Under the pieces are notes generated by a model. It saw only the letters and a program-made list of their open reading frames with translations. It had not been told where the DNA came from and made no database searches. DNA of 64,000 bases. Source: Azorinus chamasolen (lineage: Eukaryota; Mollusca; Bivalvia; Cardiida; Solecurtidae). A program made the translations under genes and the position numbers. Shown one piece after another: positions 1 to 12,700 of this stretch (within the stretch, counting starts at the first letter, position 1; every line of letters begins with the position of its first letter). The DNA lies in NCBI GenBank assembly GCA_963576725.1, contig OY755251.1:37703246-37767245 (forward strand). Direction: 5' to 3'.

Positions 1-174
1 TCATGCAGTTGTAGCCTTAACACTGTACATTGAGTATTTTTTATGATACATCGAAAATTACGACATACAAGTCATTGACAACCTGTGAGGTGAAAATACA
101 ATAACTCGGAACATCCAATAATTCGGATTTTATATGTGGTCCGGCAAGCATCCGAGTTATTGCAATTGGACTGT

Positions 175-2653
175 ATGCTGCAGACAACAATTTAGCAGAT
201 CACAAAATTACCCAGCATGCAAAGAGTTAAGCTGAAATTCACAACAGATATGCTCTATATTGATAGCTGGTAGCTTAATGCAGGGCATAGGTATTAAAAC
301 AAGAGGGCCAGAATGGCCCTGAAGCGCTCACCAGACAATCAGAGGAGAAGATTTTCAAAGTTTTCACTATATGTTTCTATAGAGAACTTGCCGGCCCTGG
401 GGCGGGCCAATTTTGACCCCTGGGAAATAATTTAGAAAAACTTGTAGGAGACCTGAACACGATGCTATGAGCCAAATATGAGAGCTGAGATTAACCTTCC
501 AGTTTCAGAGAAGAAGATTTTCAAAGTTTTCTCAATATGTTTCTATTGAAAACTGTCTACTACCCCTGTGGCAGGGCCAATTTTGACCCCAGGGTCATAA
601 TTTATATAACTTTTGTAGAGGACCTGAACATGATGCTCTGTGCCAAATATGAAAGCTGAGAGCCTTCCAGTTTCAGAGAAGAAGATTTTCAAAGATTTCA
701 CTATTTGTTTCTATTGAAAACTGCCCACCCCTGGGGCGGGGCCAATGTTGACCCAGGCCCCATAATTTACATTAATTTTGTAGAGGACCTGACCCCGGGG
801 CCATACTTTATATAACTTTTGTAGAAGACCTGAACATGATGCTATGTGCCAAATATGAAAGCTGAGAACCTTCCAGAGGAGAAGATTTTCAAGGATTTCA
901 CTATTTGTTTCTATTGAAAACTGCCCTACCCTAGGGCGGGGCCAATGTTGACCCAGGCCCCATAATTTACATTAATTTTGTAGAGGACCTGAACATGATG
1001 CTTTGTGCCAAATATGAGAGCTGAGAGCCTTCCAGTTTCAGAGAAGAAAATTTTCAAAGATTTCATTATTTGTTTCTATTGAAAACTGCCCACCCCTGGG
1101 GTGGGGCCAATTTTGACCCAGGGGCCATACTTTATATGATTTTTGTAGAAGACCTGAACATGATGCTTTGTGCCAAGTATGAAAGCTGAGAACCATCCAG
1201 TTTCAGAGGAAAAGATTTTCAAGGATTTCACTATTTGTTTCTATTGAAAACTGCCCACCCCTGGGGCGGGGCCAATTTTGACCGAAGGGCCATAATTTAT
1301 ATAACTTTTATAGAGGACCTGAACATGATGCTCTGTGCCAAATATGAAAGCTGAGAACCTTCCAGTTTCAGACAAGAAGATTTTCAAAGATTTCACTATT
1401 TGTTTCTATTGAAAACTGCCCACCCCTGGGGCGGGGCCAATTTTGACCCCGGGGCCATAAATAATACAAATTTTGTAGAGGACCTGAACATGATGCTCTC
1501 TGCCAAATATGAAAGCTGAGAACCTTCGAGTTTCAGAGGAGAAGATTTTCAAAGATTTCACTATTTGTTTCTTTTGAAACCTGCCCACCCCTGGGGCGGG
1601 GCCAATTTTGACCCTGGGGCCATAATTTATATAACTTTTGTAGAGGACCTGAACATGATGCTCTGTGCCAAATATGAAAGCTGAGAGCCTTCCAGTTTCA
1701 GAGGAGAAGATTTTCAAAGATTTCACTATTTGTTTCTATTGAAAACTGCCCACCCCTGGGGCGGGGCCAATTTTGACCCCGGGGCCATAATTTATATAAC
1801 TTTTGTAGAGGACCTGAACATGATGCTATGTGCCAAATATGAAAGCTGAGAGCCTTCCAGTTTCAGAGAAGAAGATTTTCAAAGTTTGCACTATATGATT
1901 CTATAGAAAACTGCCCACCCCTGGGGCGGGGCCAATTTTGACCCCAGGGCCATAATTTATATAACTTTTGTAGAGGACCTGAACATGATGCTATGTGCCA
2001 ATTATGAAAGCTGAGAAGCTTCTGGTTTCAGAGGAGAAGATTTTCAAAGTTTTACTATATGTTTCTACTGAAAACAAGGCACCCCTGGGGCGGGGTCAAT
2101 TTTGACCCCAGGGGCATAATTTATATAACTTTTGTAGAGGACCTGAATATGATGCTATGTGCCAAAGATGAAAGTTGAGATCCCTGTAGATTCAGAGGAG
2201 AAGATTTTTAAAGGTTCAAATTGTTGACGACGGACGACGAACGACGGACGACGCACGCCGACGGACGACGGACAACGGGCGATCACAATAGCTCACCCTG
2301 AGCACTTTGTGCTCTGGTGAGCTAAAAAAGCTTTAAGAGTATTCTGCATTTTGAGAATTATCCACAGTTTTCTCAATCTTAAATGAGTGTGTGTTATTTG
2401 TCTAAACACAATTTCTACTCTACTGATCAGGCTAAGGGTGATTATATAAGAACTCCCACTGACTGGTCTCCGCTAAGAGTATTATTAAGGAGAAACCTTT
2501 AGAATGTTGTTTCTGATGTAAAGAAGAATATACACACAGGGCAGGGCCAATTTTAACCCCAGAACTATGATACTTGTAAAACTCAAAAAGTTATGCTAAG
2601 TAAATCTATACACCAAATATCTAAGCTCTGGGACATGTAGTTTCTGACAAGAG
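175..2653 (+). repeat. Dispersed repeat R, interrupted by a Helentron-like element
   Basis: 175-299 and 2324-2653 together match 59971-60421 almost continuously. The reverse complement of 11300-11700 is a more diverged copy. The element at 300-2323 splits this copy. R is followed by two core units and a 3' end (2726-3121) in the same order as in the inverted copy at 10877-11700, so R looks like the 5' part of a longer subfamily. Bases 1-174 hold no recognisable gene. Confidence 0.8.
300..2323 (+). mobile_element. Helentron/pearl-like element, family 1, copy 1, about 12 cores
   Basis: Starts CAAGAGGGCC with hairpin GGGCCAGAATGGCCC and ends with hairpin AGCTCACC...GGTGAGCT followed by an A-run. 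Inside are about a dozen 162-168-bp tandem cores, then a GACGACGG microsatellite (2223-2275). The 5' CTCACCAGA is complementary to the 3' TCTGGTGAG. Boundaries are fixed by comparison with the unoccupied copy at 60090. There is no coding capacity; the open frame at 1406-1726 is only repeat. Confidence 0.75.
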
Positions 2654-2725
2654 TATTTTTAAAGTTTTTCCTATGCATAACTAGTGATCCCATAGGCTGT
2701 TTAGCAGTCAGCTACAAAAAACTGG

Positions 2726-3121
2726 CAATCCCTGGGGTGGGACCAATTTTTACCCTAGGGGCATAATTTATATAACTTTTGTAGAAGTCCTGAAGTTGAA
2801 GCTATGTGCCAAATATGAAAGCTGAGGACCTTCTAGTTTTAGAGGAGATGATGTTCAAAGTTTTCACTATATGTTTCTATTGAAAACTGAAAACCCCTGG
2901 GGCAGGGCCAATTTTGACCCCAGGGGTATAATTTATATAACTTTTATAGAGGACCTACATATGATGCTATGTGACAAAGATGAAAGCTGAGACCCTTGTA
3001 GATTCAGAGGAGAAGAACTTTAAAGGTTCAAATTGTTGACGACGAACGACGCACGACGCATGCCGACGGACATCAGGCAATCACAAAAGCTCACCCTGAG
3101 CACTTTGTGCTCTGGAGAGCT
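2726..3121 (+). mobile_element. Helentron-like family 1 subfamily, 3' portion with two cores
   Basis: Two cores of a variant marked by GTCCTGAAGTTGAAGC and GGAGATGATG, then the GACGAC tract and the AGCTCACC 3' hairpin ending at 3121. The same variant occurs at 7850-8258 and inverted at 10877-11290. No CAAGAG end; it continues leftward into repeat R. Confidence 0.7.
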
Positions 3122-3378
3122 AAAAAGGAGTAAACTTAAAACACAATACATACCCCACTTCATACGGGATATAACTTTTGCACAAATTTGCCCTTTCCAT
3201 TCTTATCTCTTAAGGAGCTTTTAAGTCATATTATACCTGAAACTGGGGTCAATATAAATACATACTGGTATCTAACACCATGTAGATGTATGAAAAACAG
3301 GCTGACAGATATATATTTACACAGTATTTGTTCAATGTACTCTGTTTTAGATTGTATTAAATAAAAATTGTTTTCATA

Positions 3379-5356
3379 CAAGAGGGCCAGAATGGCCCTG
3401 AAGCGCTCTCCAGACAACCAGAGGAGAAGTTTCAAAGTTTTCACTATATGTTTCTATAGAAAACTAGCCGGCCCTGGGGCGGGGCCAATTTTGACAGCAG
3501 GGGAATAATTTAGAAAAACTTGTAGGGGACCTGAACATGATGCTATGTGCCAAATATGAAAGCTGAGATTAACCTTCCAGTTTCAGAGAAGAAGATTTTC
3601 AAAGTTTTCTCAATATGTTTCTATTGAAAACTGCCCACCCCTGTGGCAGGGCCAATTTTGACCCTAGGGCCATAATTTATATAACTTTTGAAGAGGACCT
3701 GAACATGATGCTCTGTGCCAAATATGAAAGCTGAGATTAACCTTCCAGTTTCAGAGAAGAAGATTTTCAAAGTTTTCTCAATATGTTTCTATTGAAAACT
3801 GCCCACCCCTGTGGCAGGGCCAATTTTGACCCTAGGGCCATAATTTATATAAATTTTGAAGAGGACCTGAACATGATGCTCTGTGCCAAATATGAAAGCT
3901 GAGAGCCTTCCAGTTTCAGAGAAGATGATTTTCAAAGATTTCACTATTTGTTTCTATTGAATACTGCCCACCCCTGGGGCGGGGCCAATTTTGACCCCAG
4001 GGCCATAATTTATATAAATTTTGTAGAGGACCTGAACATGATGCTATGTGCCAAATATGAAAGCTGAGAACCTTCCAGTTTCAGACGAGAAGATTTTCAA
4101 AGATTTCACTATTTGTTTCTATTGAAAACTGCCCACTCCTGGGGCGGGGCCAATTTTGACTCCAGGGCCATAATTTATATAACTTTTGTAGAGGACCTGA
4201 ACATGATGCTCTGTGCCAAATATGAAAGCTGAGAGCCTTCCAGTTTCAGAGAAGATGATTTTCAAAGATTTCACTATTTGTTTCTATTGAAAACTGTCCA
4301 CCCCTGGGGCGGGGCCAATTTTGACCCCGGGGCCATAATTTATATAACTTTTGTAGAGGACCTGAATATGATGCTATGTGCCAAATATGAAAGCTGAGAA
4401 CCTTCCAGTTTCAGACGAGAAGATTTTCAAAGATTTCACTATTTGTTTCTATTGAAAACTGCCCACCCCTGGGGCGGGGCCAATTTTGACCCCGGGCCAT
4501 AAATAATATAACTTATGTAGAGGACCTGAAAATGACGCTATGTACCAAATATGAAAGCTGAGAACCTTCCTATTTCAGAGGAGAAGATTTTCAAAGATTT
4601 CACTATTTGTTTCTATTGAAAACTGCCCACCCCTGGGGCCGGGCCAATTTTGACCCCGGGGCCATAATTTATATAACTTTTGTAGAGGACCTGAACATGA
4701 TGCTATGTGCCAAATATGAAAGCTGAGAGCCTTCTAGTTTCAGAAGAAGATTTTCAAAGATTTCACTATTTGTTTCTATTGAAAACTGTCCACCCCTGGG
4801 GCGGGGCAAATTTTGACCCCGGGGCCATAATTTATATAAATTTTGTAGAGGACCTGAACATGATGCTAAATGCTAAATATGAAAGCTGAGAACCTTCCAG
4901 TTTCAGAGGAGAAGATTTTCAAAGTTTGCACTATATGATTCTATTGAAAACTGCCCACCCCTGGGGCGGGGCCAATTTTGACCCCAGGGCCATAATTTAT
5001 ATAACTTTTGTAGAGCACCTGAACATGATGCTATGTGCCAATTATGAAAGCTGAGAACCTTCTGGTTTCAGAGAAGAAGATTTTCAAAGTTTTACTATAT
5101 GTTTCTATTGAAAACAAGGCACCCCTGGGGCAGGGTCAATTTTGACCCCAGGGGCATAATTTATATAACTTTTGTAGAGGACCTGAATATGATGCTATGT
5201 GCCAAAGATGAAAGTTGAGATCCCTGTAGATTCAGAGGAGAAGATTTTTAAAGGTTCAAATTGTTGACGACGGATGACGAACGACGCACGCCGACGGACT
5301 ACGGACATCGGGCGATCACAAAAGCTCACCCTGAGCACTTTGTGCTCTGGTGAGCT
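3379..5356 (+). mobile_element. Helentron-like family 1, copy 2
   Basis: Complete from CAAGAGGGCC (3379) to GGTGAGCT (5356), with about eleven tandem cores and a GACGACGA/GACGG tract at 5265-5310. It is followed after AATAAAA by copy 3 in the same orientation. Confidence 0.75.
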
Positions 5357-5363
5357 AATAAAA

Positions 5364-6515
5364 CAAGAGGGCCAGAATGGCCCTGAAGCGCTCACCAGAC
5401 AATCAGAGGAGAAGATTTTCAAAGTTTTCACTACATTTATATGTTTCTATAGAAAACTAGCCTGCCCTGGAGCAGGGCTAATTTTGACCCAAATGGCACA
5501 ATTCATATAACTTTTGTAGTGGACCTGAACATGATGCTATGTGCTAAATATGAAAGCTAAGAACCTTTCAGTTTCAGACGAGAAGATTTTCAAAGTTTTC
5601 ACTATATGTTTCTATTGAAAACCAGCTACCTCTGGGGCGGGCCAATTTTGACCTGAGGGGCATAATTTATATAACTTTTGTAGAGGACCTGAAAATGATG
5701 CCATGTGCAAAATATGAAAGCTGAGAACCTTCCAGTTTCAGAGAAGAAAATATTCAAAGATTTCACTACTTGTTTATATTGAAAACTGCCCACCCCTGGG
5801 GCGGGCCAATTTTGACCCCGGGGCCATAATTTATACAAATTTTGTAGAGGACCTGAACATGATGCTATGTGCCAAATATGAAAGCTGAGAGCCTTCCAGT
5901 TTCAGAGGAGAAGATTTTCAAAGATTTCACTATATGTTTCTATTGAAAACTGGCTACCCCTGGGGCGGGGCCAATTTTGACCCCAGGGCCATGATTTATA
6001 CAACTTTTGTAGAGGACCTGAACATGATGCTATGTGCAAAATATGAAAGCTGAGAACCTTCCATTTTCAGACGAGAAGATTTTCAAAATTTTCAGTATAT
6101 GTTTCTATTGAAAACTGCCCACCCCTGGGGCAGGGCCAATTTTGACCCCAGGGCCATAATTTATAAAAAAATTTGTAGAGGACCTGAACATGATGCTATG
6201 TGCAAAATATGAAAGCTGAGAGCCTTCCAGTTTCAGAGAAGAAGATTTTCAAAGATTTCACTATTTGTTTCCATTGAAAACAGCCCACCCCTGGGGCGGG
6301 GCCAATTTTGACTCCAGGGCCATAATTTATATAACTTTTGTAGAGGACCTGAACATGATGCTATGTGCCAAATATGAAAGCTGAGAACCTTCTGGTTTCA
6401 GAGGAGAAGATTTTCAAAGGTTCAAATTGTTGACGACTGATGACGGACGACGCACGCAGACGGACATCAGGCAATCACAAAAGCTCACCCTGAGCACTTT
6501 GTGCTCTGGTGAGTT
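5364..6515 (+). mobile_element. Helentron-like family 1, copy 3
   Basis: Complete, with about six cores. Starts CAAGAGGGCC and ends GGTGAGTT (last stem slightly mutated), joined head-to-tail to copy 2 (spacer AATAAAA) and to copy 4 (spacer AAA). Confidence 0.75.
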
Positions 6516-6518
6516 AAA

Positions 6519-6910
6519 CAAGAGGGCCAGAATGGCCCTGACATCGCTCACCAGACAATCAGATATGTTTCTATTGAAAACTGACCGTCCCTGGGGCGGT
6601 GCCAATTTTGACCCCAGGGACACAATATATAACTTTTGTAGATGACCTAAATATGAAGCTATGTGCCAAATATGAAATCTGAGAACATTCCAGTTTCAAA
6701 GGAGAAGATTTTCAAAGTTTGCACTATAAAATTGTTTCTATTGAAAACTGACCACCCCTGGGGTGGGGCCTATTTTGACAACAGGGGCATAATTTATATA
6801 ACTTTTGTAGAGGATCGGAAAATGGTGCTATGAGCCAAATATGAAAGCTGAGAACCCTGTAGATTCAGAAAAGAAGATTTTCAATGTTTTCACTATACGT
6901 TTCTATAGAC
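6519..6910 (+). mobile_element. Helentron-like family 1, copy 4, 3' truncated
   Basis: Has the CAAGAGGGCC end and about two and a half cores, then stops near 6910 without the microsatellite or 3' hairpin. The 500 bases to 7400 that follow are AT-rich with no gene seen. Confidence 0.65.
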
Positions 6911-7401
6911 AAGTGGGCCATTGAAAGTGTTAAAAATTACAGATGACAGAAACCCTATCACTGCTGAGCATAATTTGACTGAAATTAGCACACAGTTTGG
7001 ATTCTGATCTGACACATATGTAACTTTGTACAAGAGAGTTATTTGTAAGATTAATATGTATTAACCAGGGAATTTTAATTATGCAAGGCCATACAAAGTT
7101 CTGACTAAAGACGATCAACTGACCTCTCAAATAATCAACTGTTCCTCTGAAAAGGTATGTGTACCCTAGCATTCCAAACTGATTTTTTGCATTTGAATAT
7201 TATTATAAATTATTACATAATAATTTCATATTCATAAGTTGAACTTAATATTTTCAAGTAATACAATTTCATGCTTAAAATTATTTCATAATTTATTTAA
7301 AATCTTTAATTTGGCATTCTGGAGCCTTTACATGATTTATCCTTCTTCTGAACTGCAGGGCAGGTTATAATAATGTCATAATGCCAATCACTATTATTAA
7401 T

Positions 7402-7736
7402 TATCCCTTCCCTCATATAAACGTGTTTTCACACATTTGAAAAATCAGTAGACCAGATCAGATGCCTCCTATAGGAGCCATCTGATCAGGGTCTGCTCTG
7501 TTTGTTAATGGAATTTGACAGATCTGTTCCTTTAGTTTCTAAAATGGCTACAATGTTCTACCTACTATATTCCATTAAAACTATTTTGTCTATGAATATT
7601 CAGTAGGTTGTGAAATTTGGAAAAAAAATGGCTACAATGTTTCACCTTCCATACTTCACTTTAACTATTTTGTTCATGAATATGCAATAGGCATTCAAAT
7701 TAATAATAAACACAGAACAGGCAAAGGGTTAAGACA
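7402..7736 (-). mobile_element. TTAA MITE type II with partial internal duplication
   Basis: Ends CCCTTCCCTCATATAAACG and GGCAAAGGGTTAA, with the central hairpin at 7453-7503. The arm segment AAATGGCTACAATGTT...AACTATTTTGT is present twice (about 7541-7600 and 7627-7680). Confidence 0.65.
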
Positions 7737-7849
7737 GGGCTACTACAGCTACCACCAGCAATACAGGTGCACTAAAAATAGCCACTGCTTGACCTGATGA
7801 CCTGTTTATGTAAAGATAAGATGCTTAAAAGTGCAGTCAGCTTCAAGTT

Positions 7850-8258
7850 TGATAGAAAACTTGCCACCCTGGGGTGTAGCCAATTTTGACCACAGGAGCA
7901 TAATTTATATAACTTTTGTATAAGTCCTGAAGTTGAAGCTATGTGCCAAATATGAAAGCTGGGGACCTTCTAGTTTTAGAGGAGATGATGTTCAAAGTTT
8001 TCACTATATGTTTCTATTGAAAACTGAAAACCCCTGGGGCAGGGCCAATTTTGACCCCAGGGGTATAATTTATATAACTTTTGTAGAGGACCTACAGATG
8101 ATGCTATGTGCCAAAGATGGAAGCTGAGACCCCTGTAGATTCAGAGGAGAAGAACTTTAAAGGTTCAAATTGTTGACGACGAACGACGCACGACGACGGA
8201 CGACGGACATCAGGCGATCACAAAAGCTCACCCTGAGCACTTTGTGCTCTGGTGAGCT
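7850..8258 (+). mobile_element. Helentron-like family 1 subfamily, 3' portion
   Basis: Same variant as 2726-3121: two cores, a GACGAC tract and the AGCTCACC hairpin ending at 8258 before an A-run. No 5' CAAGAG end. Confidence 0.7.
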
Positions 8259-8400
8259 AAAAAGGCAATTAAAGTTTATTGATCCTTGCATACATTGTAC
8301 TTTCGAAGTCACTCACACATGAAGCTGCAGTAAATTCTTGCGTAATTATATTCAAGGGTATATTTATGCTGGCTGATATTTTCACAATTTTTATGTATAG

Positions 8401-8510
8401 GTTAGAGCTTATAAACTGCAGTCTTCGGAAATAAGACGGCCGATAACGCGAGCGAAGCGAAGCGTTTTAGGCCGTCTTATTTTCGAAGACTGCAGTTTAT
8501 AAGCTCTAAC
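8401..8510. repeat. Near-perfect 110-bp palindrome
   Basis: Arms 8401-8441 and 8470-8510 are 41 bp each with one mismatch (GTTAGAGCTTATAAACTGCA at each outer end). The 28-bp spacer contains AACGC...GCGTT with GCGAAGC repeats. It abuts the element at 8515. Confidence 0.85.
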
Positions 8511-8514
8511 CGAT

Positions 8515-9530
8515 TTAGTGATTGCCCTACTTTTCAACAGGCTCAGTTTATAAGCCCCGCCCACTGAGCAATGACAAACTTTGTATATAGTCACGTGATT
8601 ATGGTACATCTAAAACATCATCCGTTTATGCAAAATACCCCGAAAACCCACCAATCAAACAAACGTCGTCTTTGTTAATATTCTCACGTGTTTATGTTTT
8701 GAAAATCCTACACAGTGAAACTGATTTCGCGCCTTTTACTTGTAAACATTGCCATATTTGGCTTTGTCACGTAATCAAATATCCCCCGTCTATGTGTAAA
8801 ACAGTTTGACACAATTTTCTTGAGGCAAAATAATAACAATAATGACAACAATCTGTCGTTGACCTGCTCTCTGGCACCGAGCTAGCAGACTTATCTAACG
8901 AAGATTTGTAAGCCGAGAAGACCCAGATCAGACAACTCCTATGCTGTCTAACCAGGGTCTACTCGGTTTACACAGATTTAAATCTTCACTGGTACCGAAA
9001 CCCATTATATTATTATCAGAATATTGAAATAAGAACAATTACAAAATATTACAGGTTTGATTGTTTATGTTTTGTTGAACGGAGTACGGTTTCGAATACA
9101 GGTTTGCGCTTATTTCCTGATTTGTTTGCTTATTTACATTAGTCCTTTTTCAATATAATCCTGCTTCAACAGGTGGGATGTTTCGTGATTTATTTGTCCA
9201 TTTTCTATTGGGTCTATAATTCTGCCTCTCAGTTTATTTGCCCAATTACTATTGGGTCTATAATTCTGCCTCTCAGTTGTTTGCATTACATAGTCTTCCT
9301 CTCCACGTTTTACACACGTGTACTTTTGTATACTCGTTCACGTGTCGATAGCGTCATAACAGCAACTCGTTCGATTTGTCTAGTAGTGGGCGGAGTTTTG
9401 TTGCGCATGCGCACTGGAAGGCTTGTCTTCGAAAGTTAGAGTCGATTTTATAAAATTTATGAGGATTAGAGTCTGAAAAATTTAAAAAATGCGGCTCGTT
9501 GATTGGATGGAAAAGTAGGGCAATCACTAA
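8515..9530. mobile_element. About 1-kb element with 21-bp perfect terminal inverted repeats
   Basis: TTAGTGATTGCCCTACTTTT plus C at 8515-8535 is repeated inverted at 9510-9530. GAT flanks both sides, a possible 3-bp target duplication. Inside, a 44-bp unit (TATTGGGTCTATAATTCTGC) is tandemly duplicated at 9189-9276. No convincing transposase; the short open frame at 9173-9439 covers the duplication. Confidence 0.55.
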
Positions 9531-9595
9531 GATATATTGCACAATGTGCAAATATTTCAATGCCCTGAACATACCCACTTAAACAGACTAATTAC

Positions 9596-9710
9596 CTGTG
9601 ACAGCCACATTGCCTTGTTTGGTATTTTTGACAAGGACACTGACATCTGATCCTGTGTGTCCCGGTGTAGATACAACCTCAACATCATCATCAATCTCGT
9701 ATGGTATTCC
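9596..9710 (-). CDS. MBLAC1: MBLAC1-like exon 4, last visible coding exon
   Basis: A 115-nt exon, phase 0 in and phase 1 out, acceptor CTATTAG and donor GTAATT. It reads GIPYEIDDDVEVVSTPGHTG, then SDVSVLVKNTKQGNVAVT and the first base of Gly. TPGHTG carries the third conserved zinc-ligand His of MBL-fold enzymes; VAVTG should run into a DLF-type segment in the next exon, which is not present in the window. Confidence 0.9.
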
Positions 9711-12700
9711 CTAATAGCGTACAAGATAAAACAAAATGAACAGGACTGATATCCAATCTTCGTTACCTCATTTTGAAAAAAATACAGTCTAACAGGATAT
9801 GAAAGGCATACTAATTTAACCCTTTACTCCATGAATATTTATGTAAGAAATAATGACATCATGAATATTAATTAGATAAAGTGATATAATTGCAAATGGA
9901 CAAAAGAACTTTTGGCCATGGCAGAAACTGTAGAACCATATCTATATTATATATCATAAGCAAACAGAGCAGACCCGGATCAGACAGTTCCTATAGAACA
10001 AATATTTACAAATAAAGGGTTGAAAGAGGCTGATCGATGCTTCTTGCAGGGCCTCCGCTGGAGGTCGCCAAAATCGCCAATGGCGAAAATATTCATAATC
10101 TGGCGATAAAAAATTAAATCTGGCGAATGTTGTGGCGAAAGACAATTTTGCAAATTATGCCGAGAAATACAGACCCAATTCAGCTCTCTCAGTCAATTAT
10201 CACAGCTTCTTCTATTTGTGTGCAAAGCGTGTCGGTTGTTTACACAAGAATTTTACCTGGGGATTTCCCATGCAGGCACCGGAAATCATGCGTGAAAGAT
10301 GTGATTCTAGCTGGTTCCCAATTTGTGTCCTACTATTTTGTTGCATGTAAGCAAACAGATTATGCGGGAAACCAGTCATGTCAAAGATGGCGACGTTGTT
10401 TGCAAGTTCAGCCGTGGGCAATTTGATTTCTTCTTGTGGCACGTTTATTACTCAAACGAGGGAACTGACACCTAAGGATTTGCACCAAGGGGATTAAAGA
10501 ACGACAAACAAGGCAATTAAGTGGATTTGGCTAGCGATTATCTCGGGCAATTTGGGTCCGATCGGACCGATCGGTCCACGGTAAGAAACAATTACACCAC
10601 TAAAAGGCACTATTCAGGCTACTGTATTAGTTCTCAGTTTGATAATTGGGAATAAATAATTTGGATGTGTATCGTGTGTCCTATTATTAAAGATATATAT
10701 TTTATGCTTTCAGTCAGTTAAAAACACAGAGTTTAAACAATTCACATTACAAATTGCCTACTCTAGAGTAGTGCTTTCGCAGTGTTCTGAAACTACTAAA
10801 GGAAATGCATATAGCAGAAACATTCCATATTTCTTTGCATAACTTTAACTGTAGAGAAAATGAATTGACCATTTTTAGCTCACCAGAGCACAAAGTGCTC
10901 AGGGTGAGCTTTTGTGATCACCTGATGTCCGTCGTCGTGCGTCGTGCGTCGTCCGTCGTTCGTCGTCCGTCGTCAACAATTTGAACCTTTAAAAATCTTC
11001 TCCTCTGAATCTATAGGGTGCTCAGCTTTCATCTTTGGCACATAGCTTCACCTATAGGTCCTTTACAAAAGTTATATAAATTATGTCCCTGGAGTCAAAA
11101 TTGGCCCCACCCTGGGGGTGTCAAGTTTTCAATAGAAACATATAGTGAAACTTTGAAAATCTTCTTCTCTGAAACTGGAAGGTTCTCAGCTTTGATATTT
11201 GGCACATAGCATCATCTATAGGTCCTCTACAAAAGTTATATAAATCATGTCCCTGGGGTCAAAATTGGCCCCGCCCTAGTGGTGGCAAGTTTTCCGAAGC
11301 TGACTGCTGTTTAAACACTAGTATCTTCCTGGCAAAAACTACATGTCCCAGAGCTTAGATATTTGGTGTATGGATCAACTTAGTTTACCTTTAAGAATTT
11401 TGTTAATATCATAGTTCTGAGGTTAAAATTGGTCCTGCCCTTTGGGTTATACTTTAAAATAGGCTTTTTCACTTCACAAACTGCGGCTAAAGGTTTCTCC
11501 TCCAACCCAGTCCACTGAGACTGACCTAGTTCCAGTGGTTTTACCCTTAGTCTAATCAGTAGAGTAGAAATTGTGTTTAGCCAAATAAATAACAAACACT
11601 CATTTTAGATGGAGAAAACTAAGTGGATAATTCTCAAAATGTTCTTTGCATATCTATGTCCTGCATTAAGCTCTCAGATATCAATATAGAGTCTTATCAG
11701 TATATCTTTTGTGAAGTTTAGCTGAATACAAGTCAAGTGTTCTATGCTGTAGCATTCTTTATCAGTATTATAGTTGTTTCAGAATTGTTGTCTGCTTGTC
11801 TAAGATTGTTCACATTGTTTTTTAATACATGTCAATCTTACAATTAACTCTCTTGTACAAAACAATTATGAAGTACAATATTGGATTCTGATCTGACACA
11901 TATGTAATTTGAAGTTACATATGCGTCAGATCAGAATCCAAACTGTGCTAGGTCTCCCTTTGCACTTTTGATAACAACTGGGATGCCTCCCTTCTGGGTA
12001 GACAGCTGATATTTTTAGATCTGGCCTATTGCACAGACAACCCTTTACTCCAAAATTATGCATTTCTGCACCATTGCAAACAGAGTAGACCCAGATTAGA
12101 TGGCTCATTTAGTAGCCATATGATCAATCTGCTCTGTTTACTTATGATATTATATAGTGCAAATTGCATTAAATTATTTCCATTTTTGTGTACAATATAC
12201 AATGTACTTATAATATGTTTACATAACCCATTCCCTCATATAAATGCCTTTTCATGCATTTGCAAACAGAGCAGACCCAGATCAGGCGGCTCCTTTAGCA
12301 GCTGTCTAAATAGGGTCTACTCTGTTTGTTAATGGAATTTGAAAGATGTTTTTCATTACTTTCTTAAATGGCTACACTTTCTATTTTTCATTATAACTAT
12401 TTTGTCCATGAACATTCAGTAGGTATTGAAATTTTGAATAAACATAGAACAGTGGAAGGGTTAAAAATAAGTTAAGATATGAATAATAATATGAACTCAT
12501 GTATCATCATCTTCAGGTCCTTTACAAAAGTTATATTAATTATGGCCCTGGGGTCAAAATTGGCCCCGCCCCAGGGGTGGGTAGTTTTCAGTAGAAACAT
12601 ATAGAGCAAACTTTGAAAATCTTATGAAACTGAAAGGTGCTCAGCTTTCATATTTGGCTCATAGCATCATGTCTAAGTCCTCTACAAAAGTTATATAAAT

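Noticed and set aside
1406..1726. 106-codon frame with an internal repeat
   Set aside because: It lies wholly in Helentron-like tandem cores and is not kept open in neighbouring cores.
1..9595. MBLAC1 final exon (GHGP block) on the minus strand
   Set aside because: No such motif was seen in the three minus frames; the interval is nearly all repeats.
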